The notes: generated by a model not told the origin, from the letters alone. A stretch of 64,000 nt of DNA from Emydura subglobosa (GCA_007922225.1 ML679956.1:77327848-77391847); one strand, 5' to 3'. Numbered from the stretch's first letter, positions 1-12,400 are shown. Numbers and translations: made by a program.

Positions 1-1314
1 TTGCACAAAAAACCCAATGTTTTTTAGTTTGCAAAGTCAAACGTTTATGATTTAGCAAAAACTCACATTAAGATTGCCTGGGTAACCTTAACTCTGCCTC
101 CTGGTGGATCTCCTTTATGACACAGTCTTAGACATGATCACATACCACAGCATTTGTTTCATGGTGGTTGGCAGGGATTAGCCCTGAAAGAAGAGAGGTG
201 CCTTTTGCTGTCCCTGCTCTGATTTAGCTGAGTTCAAAGTTGTCTTCAGACTGCTCCAGGAGATTGGTAGAAGGATATTCCTAAACGACAAAGGGTAGAA
301 TTTTCCAAAGTTTCTATTAAAGTCAGTGAGTATTGTCAGAGACCTCAGCAAGAGCAGGACTGGGTCCTTTGTGACAATAAATAAACAGAGCTGTGCTAAC
401 CACCAGCAGGTGGTGAAATGAGCTGTTCTGAGAGAGAGCCTGGCCTCTGTCAGAAGCCAATATAACTATATTTAGCCCTTAATAACAACTGCACATTGAG
501 ACCTGGGCGAAAAAAACGAGACACCCTAAAAGAATATGTGGGGGGGACGACTGGAAGGTCTTGGGGGTGAATTTATTGCTGTGGATCGTTGAAGCAGCAG
601 CCAAATGCCCATATTTCAGTCATTATCAGTTCTGACCACCTGCATCAGACAGCTGGGTGGATTAAGCCCTAGGTTTTGTTCCTGCTGGCAGGTTTTGTGC
701 GTAAGGTCTTTTTTGCTGGGTGGACAGGTGCTCGTGTCATAAAACGTGTGAAGACTGGCAGGAGACTGTCAGGACAAAGTGTCACATGCTTGATCCGTGA
801 ACAATGTACTCCTAAAAGCTAAAATTATCAGCGGGAGCAACTGATGGCTCCGACCCCGCTGCCGCGCAGGGAGACAGACAGCAAGGCTGGGATAGAGAAA
901 TGGGAAGGTGAGAGGGGGTGGAGATCAGTATGTATTCATGGCTTCTAAGGCAACTGAACAGGAATGAATCAGTCTTCACAGGCATGGGAGCATAGGGCCA
1001 GACCCCTCTTAGTTGCCAGTTGTAAGAGCTGAGGAAAACCCCCCTGATGGAAAGCCACCAAAGATGAAAACTGGGAAAAGGGTATGATTATCTAGTTAGG
1101 GTGAGGAAGAGGGGAGCCGGTGTCCACATCCCAAACTCCCTACGTGTCCTTCATCAAGAAACTTCTAAAGTCCCCAGTGAAACCACCTCAGGGGTCTCCC
1201 ATTCTGTGGTTGCTCTGCCTTGTCTCAAACAAAAGCAAACAGTTTGTGTCATTAGGTTATAAACAGAGTGGGCTCTGCTGTGTGTGGGATGTTAACTTCT
1301 TATCATGGGCCAGT
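1..1314. other. Non-coding, nothing recognised
   Basis: Unique-looking AT/GC-mixed sequence with short, interrupted reading frames and no repeat family that I recognise. Confidence 0.5.
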
Positions 1315-1435
1315 ATCCAGGGGACTGAAGAAGGAGCCAGGATACCTGGGTTCTATTCCTTGGTCTGCCAATGACCTGCTGCAAAACCCTTGAGCAAGTC
1401 ACTTGAGACCATCCTATCCGACTCTTTGTCTATTT
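1315..1435 (+). mobile_element. MIR-type SINE fragment
   Basis: It shows the MIR order: GGATACCTGGGTTCTATTCC (B-box-like), then GACCTGCTGCAAAACCCTTG, then GAGCAAGTCACTTGAGACC. Confidence 0.6.
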
Positions 1436-2090
1436 AGAGAGGAAGTTTTGGGGGGCTAGGATTCTCTCTTAATGTCTCCATTCCAAGCTGGGGGTGTAAT
1501 TCCCAGCTCGAGGAGATATACCTGTGCTAGCTCTGGCTCTCACGTCTTCCCACAATTGCTACTGATACAGAAATTTCCCTGGATTACCTGAAGCCTCCGT
1601 TCTCCAGATACAGCCAGTGTCCCCAGTGCTAGCTGGAGAAGCCAGATGCTGCAGCATATTAAAAGTGCTGCAGAAAAAAACCAGAATTAATGCTTTCAGC
1701 TACAAAACCAAAAGAATCTGTGCTTATGAACTAGCTGTTCTCTGGGTTCTTTCTCTTCACCACAGAAAAATTACCACCAGAGAGTTTACGACTCATTTAA
1801 CACATAACAGACGGGAGAACTCAAGACAAACATGGCATATTTGTGCAACTACTGCTAAACTCGGCTAAAGTCACTGCGAGGCAGTCAGAAGAGCAGTTAG
1901 TTTGGAAGTGAACTTTCTTTTATCCTCACTAGCAGATGTAAGCACACACGGGGACACACACGAAGGAGCTATTTGAAAAAACCAGGAAAGCTATTTTGTG
2001 AAAAACGTCAGAATTTCACAGTTGTTTCCATTTGCAGAGTTCAATATGGACCCATTTCCATTTTTTCTTGCATTTTTTTGTATTTGCAGC
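1436..2090. other. Non-coding, nothing recognised
   Basis: No coding exon, RNA gene or repeat identified. The frame at 1617-1868 has no recognisable protein similarity. Confidence 0.45.
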
Positions 2091-2094
2091 TGAC

Positions 2095-2322
2095 TTTTGA
2101 TAATAATGCTACCTAGCTCTTTTCTAGCACTTTTCATCAGTTGATCTGAAAGCACTCTACAAAGGTCAGTAATCATTAGCCCCGTTTTACAACTGGGGAA
2201 ACTGAGGCACAGAGCAGGGACGTGACTTGCCTAAATTCACCCAAAAAGGCAGTGGTAGAGTTGGGAACAGAATCTAGATCACCTAAGGCCAATCCCTCTG
2301 CTCTATCCACTAAGCCATGCTC
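2095..2322 (-). mobile_element. MIR-type SINE
   Basis: Reverse-complement MIR signature: CCGTTTTACAACTGGGGAAA, then CTGAGGCACAGAGCAGGG, GTGACTTGCC and a terminal TCTATCCACTAAGCCATGCT. It is close to full length. Confidence 0.75.
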
Positions 2323-2384
2323 AAAATCATTACCAAAACTTTTTCTAAACTGTTATTACACAAAACATGATTATTTTTGCTGTT

Positions 2385-2580
2385 GCCTTGTCCCTCCCAT
2401 TGTATCCCCCATTTGTTTATTGTGTCCACCTCTGCCTCTCATCATATGCTTAGATTGTAAGATTTTGGGGTGGGGACTGTCTTTTTTATTAGGTGTCTGT
2501 ACCGCACCTAGCACAATGCAGACCTGAGCCCTAACTGGGGCCTCTAACTGCTACTACAAGGCGAATAAATAAATACTAAA
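2385..2580 (+). mobile_element. Amniote MIR-type SINE, 3' half
   Basis: Contains TTAGATTGTAAGATTTTGGG, GGGGACTGTC, a GTACCGCACCTAGCACAATG block and an AATAAATAAATA tail, the typical 3' end of the amniote MIR family in sauropsids. Confidence 0.65.
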
Positions 2581-2932
2581 GTGTGTTGTGTCTTTCGCTC
2601 TTTATCCAACACACTTAACTTAATGGCACAGGCACAGCACGGTCAAGATAACTGTTCTCTAACTATACGCACATGCCAGGCCTACCTCCATATTTACACT
2701 GCTGTTCTGGCGGCTTTCAAAATATAGACCAGAGATTACCACTAAAGGGCCCACAAACGATCTAAAGGGGTACTACCCTATTCCTGCATGCTACAAGAGA
2801 CTTGTTTCATGAGCAATCATTGCTACAGCGGTTGCAGGAAAGAGAACGTTATCAAGCATGGTGAGAGGCCAGCGTTACACACTAGAGTTTGGAGGTTAGC
2901 AGCTAAATCTCTGCTTGAGTTCTTGAGCCCAG

Positions 2933-3439
2933 AGGGTCTGTCTACACTTCAGTGTAAGCCCAGGGTTAGAAGAACTCGAGTTAGACACCCCTGGGTTTGT
3001 TAAACTTGGGCTTGAGCATCTACACTCATTTGTAACCCCAGGTTAGTAATTGTTGAATCTTGGGTCCCAACCTGGGGTTCCAGTGTCTACACTGCATTAT
3101 GCGGGTCTGAGTCCAACTCCCATATCCCAGACTTCCTAGCACCAGTCCAAAATGTGGTCACTTTAGCTCTTTGTTCGTGATGCAGTGTGGGAAAACTGGA
3201 CTGTCCACCAACATTAACTGTCTAGAGGATAAAGAAAGTCAGTCCGGGGGATTGTGGGACAATTTTGCAGACTCCCAGAACACAAATCCAGTGAGGCTTG
3301 GACCTTCAACCCCTGTACGGTCCTGGGACCATGGGGGGTCAGAGCCCTGGCTTAGTGCGATTTGTCTGAAGGTGGAAAGAGGGTTAGGCTTGACCCTGAG
3401 TTCGAAATCAAGGATTACATGGCAGTGTAGAGATACCCT
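2933..3439. mobile_element. Non-autonomous DNA transposon, hAT-like MITE
   Basis: The ends are inverted: AGGGTCTGTCTACACT at 2933-2948 and AGTGTAGAGATACCCT at 3424-3439. The roughly 500-bp interior has no transposase frame. The CTACACT terminal motif recurs in several other elements of this window. No clear target duplication was seen. Confidence 0.6.
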
Positions 3440-3577
3440 TAGTATCACACCAAAGTAGGTCCCGCCTGAAACCTGACCCTCTTTCTCCAGTTCTACTCAT
3501 CATACTACAGTGCTTCGTCAATGTACGTTTTAAAGTTTATTTAGTAAAGTCGAGCACTATTGAAGGGACCTCCCAGT

Positions 3578-3672
3578 TCGTATTATTTGCATTATGGTAA
3601 TCAAGTCTCCCTTGTGCTCAGTGCTATACAGACCCAGTGCAAAAAGTCAGTTCCTGCTCCAGAGGATTTAGG
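3578..3672 (-). mobile_element. Amniote MIR-type SINE fragment
   Basis: TATTATTTGCATTATGGTAA followed by CCCTTGTGCTCAGTGCTATA, then TACAGACCCAGTGC. This is the reverse-strand 3' end of the same SINE family as 2385-2580. Confidence 0.6.
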
Positions 3673-3674
3673 AA

Positions 3675-3754
3675 CAGATCCTCAAAGGTATTGAGGTGCC
3701 TAACTCCCTTTGATTTCATTGGGGGTTAGGCAGCTAAATATCTTTTAGGATCTG
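3675..3754. mobile_element. Palindromic MITE (CAGATCC...GGATCTG)
   Basis: An 80-bp near-perfect inverted repeat: CAGATCCTCAAAGGTATTGA at the left and its counterpart TATCTTTTAGGATCTG at the right, with GGTGCCTAAC/GTTAGGCAGC inside. It could fold into a hairpin. Related copies occur at 41209-41261 and elsewhere. Confidence 0.65.
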
Positions 3755-6160
3755 GCCTTATCATCTCAGCATAAGAGGAGAGATGCCAGGGGGATGCACC
3801 AAACTGGTGGGGGTGCACAAGTGAAACAATTATGAGAAGGCCCTGGGAAAATCATGGATTGTTTTTTGTTTGTTTGTTTTAAATGCCTGGCAGTGTCCTA
3901 GCTAAAAGTTTGGATTTCACAGGATAGGCACAGCTGCTGAGTCCTCCCCGTCCTCTGAACTCCGGTGATTCTTTGCAACAGCCAGGAGGTGGAAGCAGGC
4001 ATCCCAGCTTCTGCCTCCCTACTGAGACTGCAGCTGCTCATGGGGGTTTAGTGGGCCGGCCTGGTCCCATCCAGGAGTGTGGCGAGTATGTCGAGGGCCG
4101 GTCCTATCCCCAGGTGGTGAAACCCACCTGGATGAGCGGCAAGAAACAGCTCAGTATGTCAACCCCTCCAGCCCAGCCCAGCTCAGCTATGGGATCTGGA
4201 CTCACTCCACACTCAGATGGGAGGCCCGGCTCACCTCAGGGGAGACCCGGCTGGTGAGGTGCTGAGACTGGGATCCATCTGGCCACCCCACCCCCCTTTG
4301 CTGGGGCGGGGCCCCCCCTCGCACAGCTGCAGGTGTGCCAAGATGCGGCGGCGCTGACTGCAGGGGTGGGATGGATCCTGGTTTCTGAGCTCTCTGATAG
4401 CTGGTTCTGTGGTGTCAGCACCACCCCCTGTTTCCCTGCCAGCCAGCCAGGAAGCGGCAGCCTGGGCCCAGAGCTGAGCACGGAGATAGCTGGCCCGGAT
4501 CAGCTGGTGCCCCATAGTTCATCTATGCGCTCGAGCTGGTTCTTGCTGACATGCAAGTGGCCTTTGTCACCCTGGCTATTGATAAGACCCACCTCGCTCC
4601 CCCCAGGATAGGACCAGCAGAGGTGGGATAGGACCACTTTCCCCTCCCTCTCTGGGAAGGAATCAGCCTGCTAACCCCCCACGAGCAGCAAGGAAGCAGA
4701 AGCAAAGATTCCTGCTCCCTCCAGCTGGAAAAACCACGATACCGGACGAATTTGACAATTTCCAGCCAGTCAGTGAAATCCCATTTTCTCAGGGCCTCGG
4801 TTGTGAGCCACCGGAGACTCCTGAGCCCTGCGAACCAGCCACCTGCTCATCGTCAACTGTTTCACAGGCCACACGGCAAGTCGGCCGGGGAGGCGCACGG
4901 AGCGTGGCCCAGCAGGCTGGCTCCATCCCCCTCGCACACCCCGCAGGGAGGGCTGTGATGCCGAAAACGGCTGCTCTCCGGTGCAATTACAGCGAAAGCA
5001 GCGGAGGTCAGCAGGCTCAAGCGCCTCCGACACCTAACGTCTGGCACTAGAAAAATCAGCAGAGAAGGCGGCGGCCCAGACGGTCAGGCCATTAGCAGCT
5101 TAACCACAGCAGATGTAAAGCCACCAACTACACTCCCAAGTCTCCCAGCGAGCCAGATGCTCCTGCTATAAAAAGAGCTGCTAGAAACTTGGCATGCCTC
5201 CTGGCCCCAGTTTAGAAAAGCAAAAGCAGCAGGGATGGTGGGGGATGGGAGGGGGGGGGAAACGTTTGTTTATTCTCGTTGAACTTACGAGTGAATCTTG
5301 CGCTCGCGAAAGCCAACTGCTGTAACAGCACGTCCCGGGACAAGCCGAGCACGGCCTGAACAGCAGGCAAATTTCCAGCCGTCTCCCACGCAGCCGCCTC
5401 AGCGCAGCACCTCCTGTTGTTCCAGTCCTGTTCCCACACACAGCTCTGCTGATGCACATCACCCAGAACAGGGAGGGCTGTTTGGGTCTTGCCACCTCAC
5501 CCTGCCCTGCCAATTCACCTCCACCCCCCACCTCATACCCGCTGAGAGTCCCACCCAAGGACCCTATATCTGCCCCCTTCTGGGCACCCACTTGTGGCCC
5601 AGGGCGGCCCTGCAGCATCCGGCCTCAGTTCCCTCTGGAGCTCCACAAAGGCTTGTGGGTGGGACTTGTCGGCACCTAGAAAATTACAGGGACACACTGC
5701 GACCCACGGAGCCGGCGTGCGGCCCCTCGGCTGCTTGTACAATGCAAGGAGAGAGACCAGACACCTCAGAAGGCAACCCATAAAGCCGGCAGAGGAGGCA
5801 CCTAAGCTAGCCAATGGGAAAAGCCCACCAGTGGGGTGCATCCCAAGCCCCACTCCTCTCTTGGGGCTCAGCACCTAAGTCCGGACTGCTGGGGGGGGCC
5901 TTGCTCCGCTTGTCATCCACAAGCCAGGGGGAAGAGGGGCGTTCAGGGCCCAATCCGGTCAGCACGTTCAGAGGGCGCCCACCCAGTCGGGCCCTGGAGA
6001 GTTCTCACAAAGCAGCTGGGGGATGGCCCCACTTGCCCAGTGGTTCGGGGATGTAAGTGGGGGGGGTGGCTATAGCCCAGGTCAAAGCCTGCAGCTCCCT
6101 GCTGAAGAACCGCGATTTGAGCAGCGCGGTGCGACTGCTCCAGTGAGTTACTAACCGCAA
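3755..6160. other. GC-rich intergenic stretch, no gene recognised
   Basis: GC-rich sequence with scattered CpG (for example around 4080-4360 and 4880-5070) and several overlapping open frames of 80-160 codons on both strands. None has recognisable domains, and such frames are expected where stop codons are GC-depleted. A TATAAAAAG at 5169-5177 has no downstream gene that I can identify. Confidence 0.4.
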
Positions 6161-6164
6161 GGCT

Positions 6165-6600
6165 CTAGAGTCATTCTAACTCCTTCTCTGGCCCAATGAA
6201 TATTTAATTATTCAGGTACTTAATTAAAAATAAAGCAGCTTCGGTAGGAGAGATGCCGGGAGCCTCCTCACCTATCCCCATGGGAGACTAGCCCAGTGGT
6301 TAGAGCACATACCTAGGCAGTGGTAAATCCCAGGTCAAATCTTTTCTCCCCTGGAGGTAGAGGAGGTACTCGAAGGCAGGGGGTTCTCCCAGCTTCTCTG
6401 GGCTGTGAATCGCTCAGGCGGGAAAGAGGCAGCAGTGCACATGCCCGGAGGCAGACACGGAGGCATCCAGGGAACGTGCACTGCAAAAACGTAGGCACCA
6501 AGTGAGGTTATGGGGCTGCACTCTAGCATGCGGCAGGAGTTTTGTAGAGCCTAAAACTGGGCCTCAGTGAGATTGAGGCACCTATGTCTAGGGTTTACCA
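6165..6600 (-). mobile_element. Partial copy of the 23.98-25.08 kb TIR element
   Basis: The stretch from CTAGCCCAGTGGTTAGAGCA (6287) through GAATCGCTCAGGCGGGA to GAGGCACCTATGTCTAGGGT matches, in reverse orientation, the interior of the longer element at 23981-25083 (CTCCCGCCTGAGTGATTCAC and AACCCTAATAGGCACC). Both terminal repeats seem absent or degraded. The tRNA-like TAGCCCAGTGGTTAGAGCAC is internal to this element and is not a tRNA gene. Confidence 0.5.
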
Positions 6601-8399
6601 CTCCTTGTGGGTCCCACCCTATGTGCTCAACACCAACACCCCTTCTCGGGGGCCGGTTTAGTCACCCTAAAGTTCAGAATAGACACAGAAGAGTCTCCGT
6701 GCCGTCTTCTGAGCAGCCGCTCCCAGGCCAGTCTCCCCAGAGTCTCTCCCTGCTCTTTATCGCTGCAGGATCCCCCACACTTTGCCCCCTGGAGTCTTCC
6801 ACAGGCTCACGGCAGCCAAGTGACCCTCCCGGTCCAAACCCTTCCGCCAGGGAAAGGTCTCCTGCAGGGACCTCCTGAGCACAACAGCTTCAGCCACAGC
6901 TTCTTTTCTCTCTCTCTGTTTTCTGGCCCCTTCTAGATACCAGCTGTCTCCTGTCAGGCCCCATTAAAAGGCTGTTAACGAGTCACAGTTGGCTGGACTC
7001 TGGCATGGTTGAAGGCCCCAACTGTTCCTAATCAGCAAGGCTCCTTGGTAGACCAGTCCTGGACTCTCACCCAGCTCTGTCTCCGACCCTCGGTCCTCTC
7101 CTGCAATGTTACTTGCACCCGGGGTTTTATCGTGAGACTCCTGATATTTGGGGTTCTCTTTAGAGTCCCAGCTCCTGGAGTCAGGTGATCAGGAAAGACT
7201 CTCAGCTTTCATTGTGTGTGTGTGTTATAATAAGTTTGGTGGGGGAATAAATCTTGGATATGAGTTCCCTCGTAAGCTTCAAACACCCACAGGCAAATAC
7301 AACAGCCACATTTTATTTATTTTTAAATCTCGTGGTTTTTTTAAACCGCTCTCGGAATTTTTGGAGGCCGGGGCTGGCTCATGGGTTTTGAGCACCGCCT
7401 GGGGGGGAGCGTTGGCAATACTGCGCCTGTGATGCTGCCCTGTTACTCTAGTGTCTCCACACAAAAGTTGCCCCTCTGATCTGACTTGCTTTAGGCCCCA
7501 GGGCTGTTGCTACGGAGACCCGGCCCTTTCCCTGGCTGCAAACACCAGGGGTTAGCTCAGGGCCCCGAACTATTCAGCCACCAGCAGTTGCTGGAAGTGT
7601 CTGTTTCCTCCTGCTGCCTGTGCAGGCTGGGTCACAGGGGTCAGGGTGTCAAGGAACTACCAGACCCCAAATAGAGGACTCCCATATTGTGTGGATAAAG
7701 GGCCCACCTGCCCAAGACAGGAGACAGGCTGACCCGTGAGAACCAGAGAGTGAGCATCAGTGCTGTGGAGTCAAGAGGGTGGAGGGGTTCAGGCAGCCAG
7801 ACAGCCCTTTTCCAACAGAGGGAGCGAGGTTCGAGGGGGCCGATGGGGGGGCAGGTGGAAGAATTGGGGTGGGATGGTCTGAGCAGCGTGACGTGGTCGA
7901 GCGGGTTTGGGGATGGGGAAGTCATGGCTGATCCTCAGGGCTGTGAATCTTACCTGCATGTTAAGACCCACCATATCCAAGTGTCATGCAATCGACCCAT
8001 CCATCGATTGCACCAGGATGCTTTGGGTCTCATGCGAAACCTGGGATGAACTTCCCGGGACACTCTCTACCTCATTTGTCCTGCTCCAGAACATGGAGGA
8101 GAGGGAACCCCTTTAATAAAATCCCCCACCCCAGACAGCAGCCAGTGGCAATCTGGGGCCTCTTGGAAATGCCTGAACTACAAGCTCTGTCAAGGTGGCC
8201 CCCTATCCTGTCCAGCATGTGTACTCTGTAATGTTCCTTCCACGCTGAAGCATGCACCTAACTCCTGGAAGAAGCAGAGAGCATTCCTGACTGCCACTTC
8301 TATGGCTGCCTTCTGCCTGCTGCAGGAAGAAACGTCTCCTGAGCTTCCTTCATGAGGAGCCCCGCTTGTCCTCTTGGTTTTTCCACCTGTTACCCTCAT
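6601..8399. other. Non-coding, nothing recognised
   Basis: Mixed-composition sequence with no exon, RNA gene or repeat family that I can name. Confidence 0.4.
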
Positions 8400-8848
8400 A
8401 GGGTACTCTACACTTAGAGTACAGACAGCTAGCGTGGGCAACATCAGGGCAGAGAATAAGGCACAGCTTAGGCGGGTAGAGCAGTGTGCCTGTACTCCTG
8501 AACCCATAGGGTATATTCCCTATCTGTGGTTTCTACACATCCAAGCAGTGCCTTTCACATCTATATTCTGTTTCTAGCCCCATGTAATGTCCTGGTGCCA
8601 CCCCCATTCCCACCCCGCTCCAATCTCCCACCGGAGCCTTTTCCTCACCACCGTGAAAGTCTCCGGCAGCAGGGAAACGTTGCAGCCATGGGGAAATGCA
8701 CTGGCAGTGGGGAGCTGCCGGAGCTTTTCCCCACTGCCTCACTGTTGCCCGGGCCTTTCACTGCCGTGACAAGTGTGGACACAGCCTGTCTTTCACGGTG
8801 GTGTGCAGCTACACGTGGAGTGCCGCTGGAAGTATAGACATACACCCT
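8400..8848. mobile_element. hAT-like MITE
   Basis: The ends are imperfect inverted repeats: AGGGTACTCTACACT at the left and AGTATAGACATACACCCT at the right (3-base indel). The interior holds a palindrome around 8685-8750 (GCAGTGGGGAGCTGCCGG near TTCCCCACTGC). No coding capacity. Confidence 0.5.
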
Positions 8849-9560
8849 GCCAGCTGCATGGCCCATTGTTTAATCAGAGCTAGTTGACAAAAGCTGCTCC
8901 ACGTGTCACACTACATGATAAATAGGCGTGGCGGACTTCAATTTTTATTTTTTAATTTTTGTAATTCCGATGGCTAACACCGATGTTCATTTTTAAGCAT
9001 TTTTTAAAAGATTTTTTATCAATTTAAATTTTCACAGTTTCAGGACAGCAGGACATCATGACAGTAGACACTGAGATTCAAAAAGTCCAAGCTACCTAAA
9101 TGGCCCCCCTGTACATCCCGCCCCCCCACTCCAGCTCTGCTAATCCTGGCATTGTGACATGTTTTATACACATTAAGGAGGACTCTAGTAAGTTTGCAGT
9201 CAATATTTTTCGTACTTTGTCCATCTGTACATTTCAATAATCAATGGAAATATTTTTTCATCAGTTTGTGTGCATACGGTGAAAGTGACATTTATGGACA
9301 AAAACCTAGACCTTCCAGCCCAAAGATAAGACATGGGGAGCTGTTACTCCACAGCTTCTGGCTTTGATAATGTGTAGGGAGCTGACAGAAAGGCAGAACC
9401 TTTTTCTTGCTATAAACATGCCACTGAAAAGTATCTGCATTTTGCTGGGCCAGGTACTACGCTGGAATCAATCTCGGTGAAGGGAGAAGCATCGCGTGGC
9501 AAGAGCAATAATAAAATGGGCAGAGCCATTTCATCTCACCTTGACATATGCTCTGCGATT
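8849..9560. other. AT-rich non-coding stretch
   Basis: Includes a strongly AT-rich, T-run tract at 8938-9035. No exon recognised. Confidence 0.4.
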
Positions 9561-9568
9561 AAAGAACC

Positions 9569-9650
9569 AGTGAGGTAATATCTTTTATTGGACCAGTTTC
9601 TGGTGGTGAGAGAGACAAGCTTTTGAGCCTATACAGAGCTCTTTGTTAGG
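9569..9650 (+). mobile_element. Penelope-like element fragment
   Basis: GTGAGGTAATATCTTTTATT, then GGACCAGTTTCTGGTGGTG, AGAGAGACAAGCTTTTGAGC and ACAGAGCTCTT, a terminal sequence I associate with sauropsid Penelope-like elements. A related inverted pair lies at 22860-22945. Confidence 0.5.
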
Positions 9651-9775
9651 TCTGTTTGAGTCACTTAATTTCTCTGTGACTCAGTTTCCACATTGGTAAA
9701 GTGTATATACTATTTTTCAACTTCATATGAATGCAATCAGGATAAACTGTAAATACTTGAGAGGTGCTTCTGGAA
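9651..9775 (+). mobile_element. MIR-type SINE 3' fragment
   Basis: TCACTTAATTTCTCTGTGAC, CTCAGTTTCCACATTGGTAA and later GAGAGGTGCTTCTGG match the MIR 3' region. Confidence 0.5.
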
Positions 9776-9833
9776 TGTAAAGTGATAGGGATTAATCAAA
9801 CTGACCTATCACCCACCCTTGTCTTTTTAGATT

Positions 9834-10132
9834 ACAGCTGGGCAAAAACATTTATACTCATCTTTTTTCAGCAACAAATTGAAATGTTTCATTTTGACAG
9901 TTTCAAGAAAAAGCATTCGATTTTTCAGTGTGAACCAGCTTTTCATTTCAAAATTGCTTTACAAACACTCAAACACATTTTAAAATGCTCAGAAGAGGCA
10001 TGAAATGTTTCATTTGACCCAAGATGATTTCCCACCCCCATTTTTTTTGATTCACCAACAATTTTTAGAAAATGTTAGTTTTTTTTCTTTCAATTGCTAA
10101 CAAGCCAAAAAATCCATGATTTGCCCAGCTCT
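9834..10132. mobile_element. TIR-bounded MITE
   Basis: The ends are inverted: ACAGCTGGGCAAAAACAT at the left and TTTGCCCAGCTCT at the right. The 300-bp AT-rich interior contains a T-rich/A-rich symmetry and no protein. Confidence 0.55.
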
Positions 10133-10174
10133 AATATAGACTGCAACAGTCTAGGGCAATGTCAGACACTTCCT

Positions 10175-10390
10175 ACGTGTCTATGTCTACACTTAAAGCT
10201 TCACGTAGAGTACAGGAACCACTTGTGTAGCTACATGTCACACTGAAGGGCAGACTGCATCCACATGTATCACTGTGGTGTGTTGCTACAAATTGTAGTG
10301 AAAGGCTCTGGCATTTTGCTTTTGTTACCTGTCCTACTTGAATGTGCAGTGCCTGAACTCCACACACCGTCTAAGTGTAGACGTGTTGTG
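10175..10390. mobile_element. Short hAT-like MITE
   Basis: Inverted ends ACGTGTCTATGTCTACACTT and CTAAGTGTAGACGTGT flank about 190 bp. It shares the GTCTACACTTA motif with the other hAT-like copies here. Confidence 0.6.
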
Positions 10391-11097
10391 TTGAGCAGTG
10401 ACTAGCACACCTGATCTTGGTAGGGGCGTCATATGGCAAGTGCTGTTACCATCGTATATTGAGGCTGAGTTTGTTTGTATTGATCTTTTGTGGCTGTTGG
10501 GGGCTGAGAACAATCTGGATGCTCCTCGGCAAACAGAGAAATCAAATCCTATCAAACAACTGGCTCAGAAGATTGGTCTGGCTGCTGGGAAACAGAAGTA
10601 GAAGCAACCAGGAAGCCTAGATTTTCCTGCTCATTTATGCTGAGGAGGGTTGGAGTAGCAGGAGATGAAGTGTAAAAAAACAAAAAAACAAAAAAACCAA
10701 CACCACATGTGAATGCGTGGGACGAAACACTGAGATTTTGCTTTTATTGTAACAAAGCCAGAGCTGCCCCAGATTTTGCCATCATCAGCTGTTCTACATA
10801 CCTTGGTCATCAATGGGAGATGCAGTTCAGGGCAAGAACACAAAACAAACAAAACAAACACTCAATTTTTCCCCGTTTCTGTTTTTTAATTTGAAAATGT
10901 TATCAAAATTCGCAAAACACTGACAAGCTGTATAACGAGTTAAAAAAAAAAAAAGAAAAAGAGGAAAATCTTTTAAGAAAAATGTTATCAATTCCTTTCC
11001 ACCCTGCCTTTGTGTGTGTGTGTGTCTCCAATAATTCTAATTGTGGAACTCTTCAATAGTTCTGCTCTAGGCCTTATGTTTCAGTACCTCTGGCCTA

Positions 11098-11683
11098 AGG
11101 GTGCATTGGTAGGAGCATTGCCAGCAGATCGAGGGAAGTGATTATTCCCCTCTGTTCGGCATTGGTGAGGCCACATTTGGAGTATCGTGTCCAGTTTTGG
11201 GCCCCCCACTACAAAAAGGATGTGGAGAAATTGGAGAAAGTCCAGTGGACAGCAGCAAAAATGATTAGGGGGCTGGGGCACATGTCTTATGCGGAGAGGC
11301 TGAGGGAACTAGGCTTGTCTAGTCTGCAGAAGAGAAGAATGAGGGGGGATTTGATAGCAGCCTTCAACTACCTGAAAGGGGGTTCCAGGGAGGATGGAGC
11401 TAGGCTGTTCTCAGTGGTGGCAGATGACAGAACAAGGAGCAATGGTCTCAAGTTGCAGTGGGGGAAGTCTAGGTTGGATATTAGGAAAAAGTTTTTCACT
11501 AGGAGGGTGGTGAAGCCCTGGAATGGGTTACCTAGGGAGGTGGTGGAACCTTAGAGGTTTTTAAGGCCCGACTTGACAAAGCTCTGGCTGGGATGATTTA
11601 GTTGGAGGTGGTCCTGCTTTGAGCAGGAGGTTGGACTAGATAGCTCCTTAGGTCCCTTCCAACCTTAATCTTCTATGATTCTA
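11098..11683 (+). mobile_element. CR1 LINE, 3' end
   Basis: A 5'-truncated CR1 whose frame 11138-11554 encodes the RT C-terminal region ([15 protein letters not shown] start, [34 protein letters not shown] end). It ends with GTTGGACTAGATAGCTCC, CCTTCCAACC and a TTCTATGATTCTA tail. This is one of the few plus-strand CR1 copies in the window. Confidence 0.9.
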
Positions 11684-11887
11684 AGGTGAATGTGGTACTC
11701 TACTAGGATTAACTGAGGTAGGGCTAGTGACCTGTGCAGAGGGCAGCAGGCTTACGTGAATATTTTTGCAAATATCCCAGGTATTCCATTCTGTACCAGG
11801 TACTGCCATCCACACCACGCAGGAGAACTCTTATTTTGTAGCCTAATTGAAGCTTAGAAAGATCATCTTGCTTTCTTCACTCGTCTA

Positions 11888-12007
11888 AGGTACTTATATG
11901 GCCCCCATACATTACCAAAGGAATGAAGCACCTCACAGTGTTGAACGTGTCTCTTCTCAAAACCATCCTGTGAGGTAGATGGGGAACTGAGACACAAAGA
12001 GGCCAAG
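11888..12007 (-). mobile_element. MIR-type SINE interrupted on its right
   Basis: Contains GAGGTAGATGGGGAACTGAG and ACACAAAGAGGCCAAGG, and stops where the next hAT-like element begins. Confidence 0.5.
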
Positions 12008-12400
12008 GCCATGTCCGCACTACAAAGTTAAGTTGACCTAACTTATGTCAGCATACAGCCACCCTAGTAATTACATTGCTGGTGCATATCTTCACTTTGC
12101 TCCTTGTGTCGGCGGTGTACGTCCTCCCCTGCTGTGATTGCACCTATTGAACTGTTGATGTGGGGCATTGTGGGGTGGCTTCTGAAAGCCAGCAAGAGCT
12201 GATGTAAGCAACATTGTGTCTACACTGCCACTGCGTTGATCTAACTGCATCGACACTGACTCCATGCCCCTCGTGGAGAAGGAGTTATGAAGTCAGTGTA
12301 GTGGGTGAGTTATGTTGGCGGGAGCTAAATTTTAGTGCACACTCTTCCATTATTGAGTCGACATAAGCTGCCTTGCATGGACCTAACTCTGTAGTGACTT
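12008..12400. mobile_element. hAT-like MITE (about 390 bp)
   Basis: Inverted ends: CGCACTACAAAGTTAAGTTG at the left and the complement-related GACCTAACTCTGTAGTG at the right. The interior alternates CATCGAC/GTCGAC-like motifs. It appears inserted into or beside the MIR ending at 12007. Confidence 0.6.

Noticed and set aside
5169..5177. TATAAAAAG as a promoter
   Set aside because: No gene, exon or conserved element can be placed downstream on the plus strand.
5298..5783. 161-codon frame in the GC-rich region
   Set aside because: Low-complexity Pro/Ser/Thr composition, overlapping frames on both strands, no domain and no splice context.
6287..6345. Possible tRNA gene (TAGCCCAGTGGTTAGAGCAC)
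   Set aside because: Only an A-box-like half is present, with no complete cloverleaf. The same sequence is internal to a repeated TIR element.
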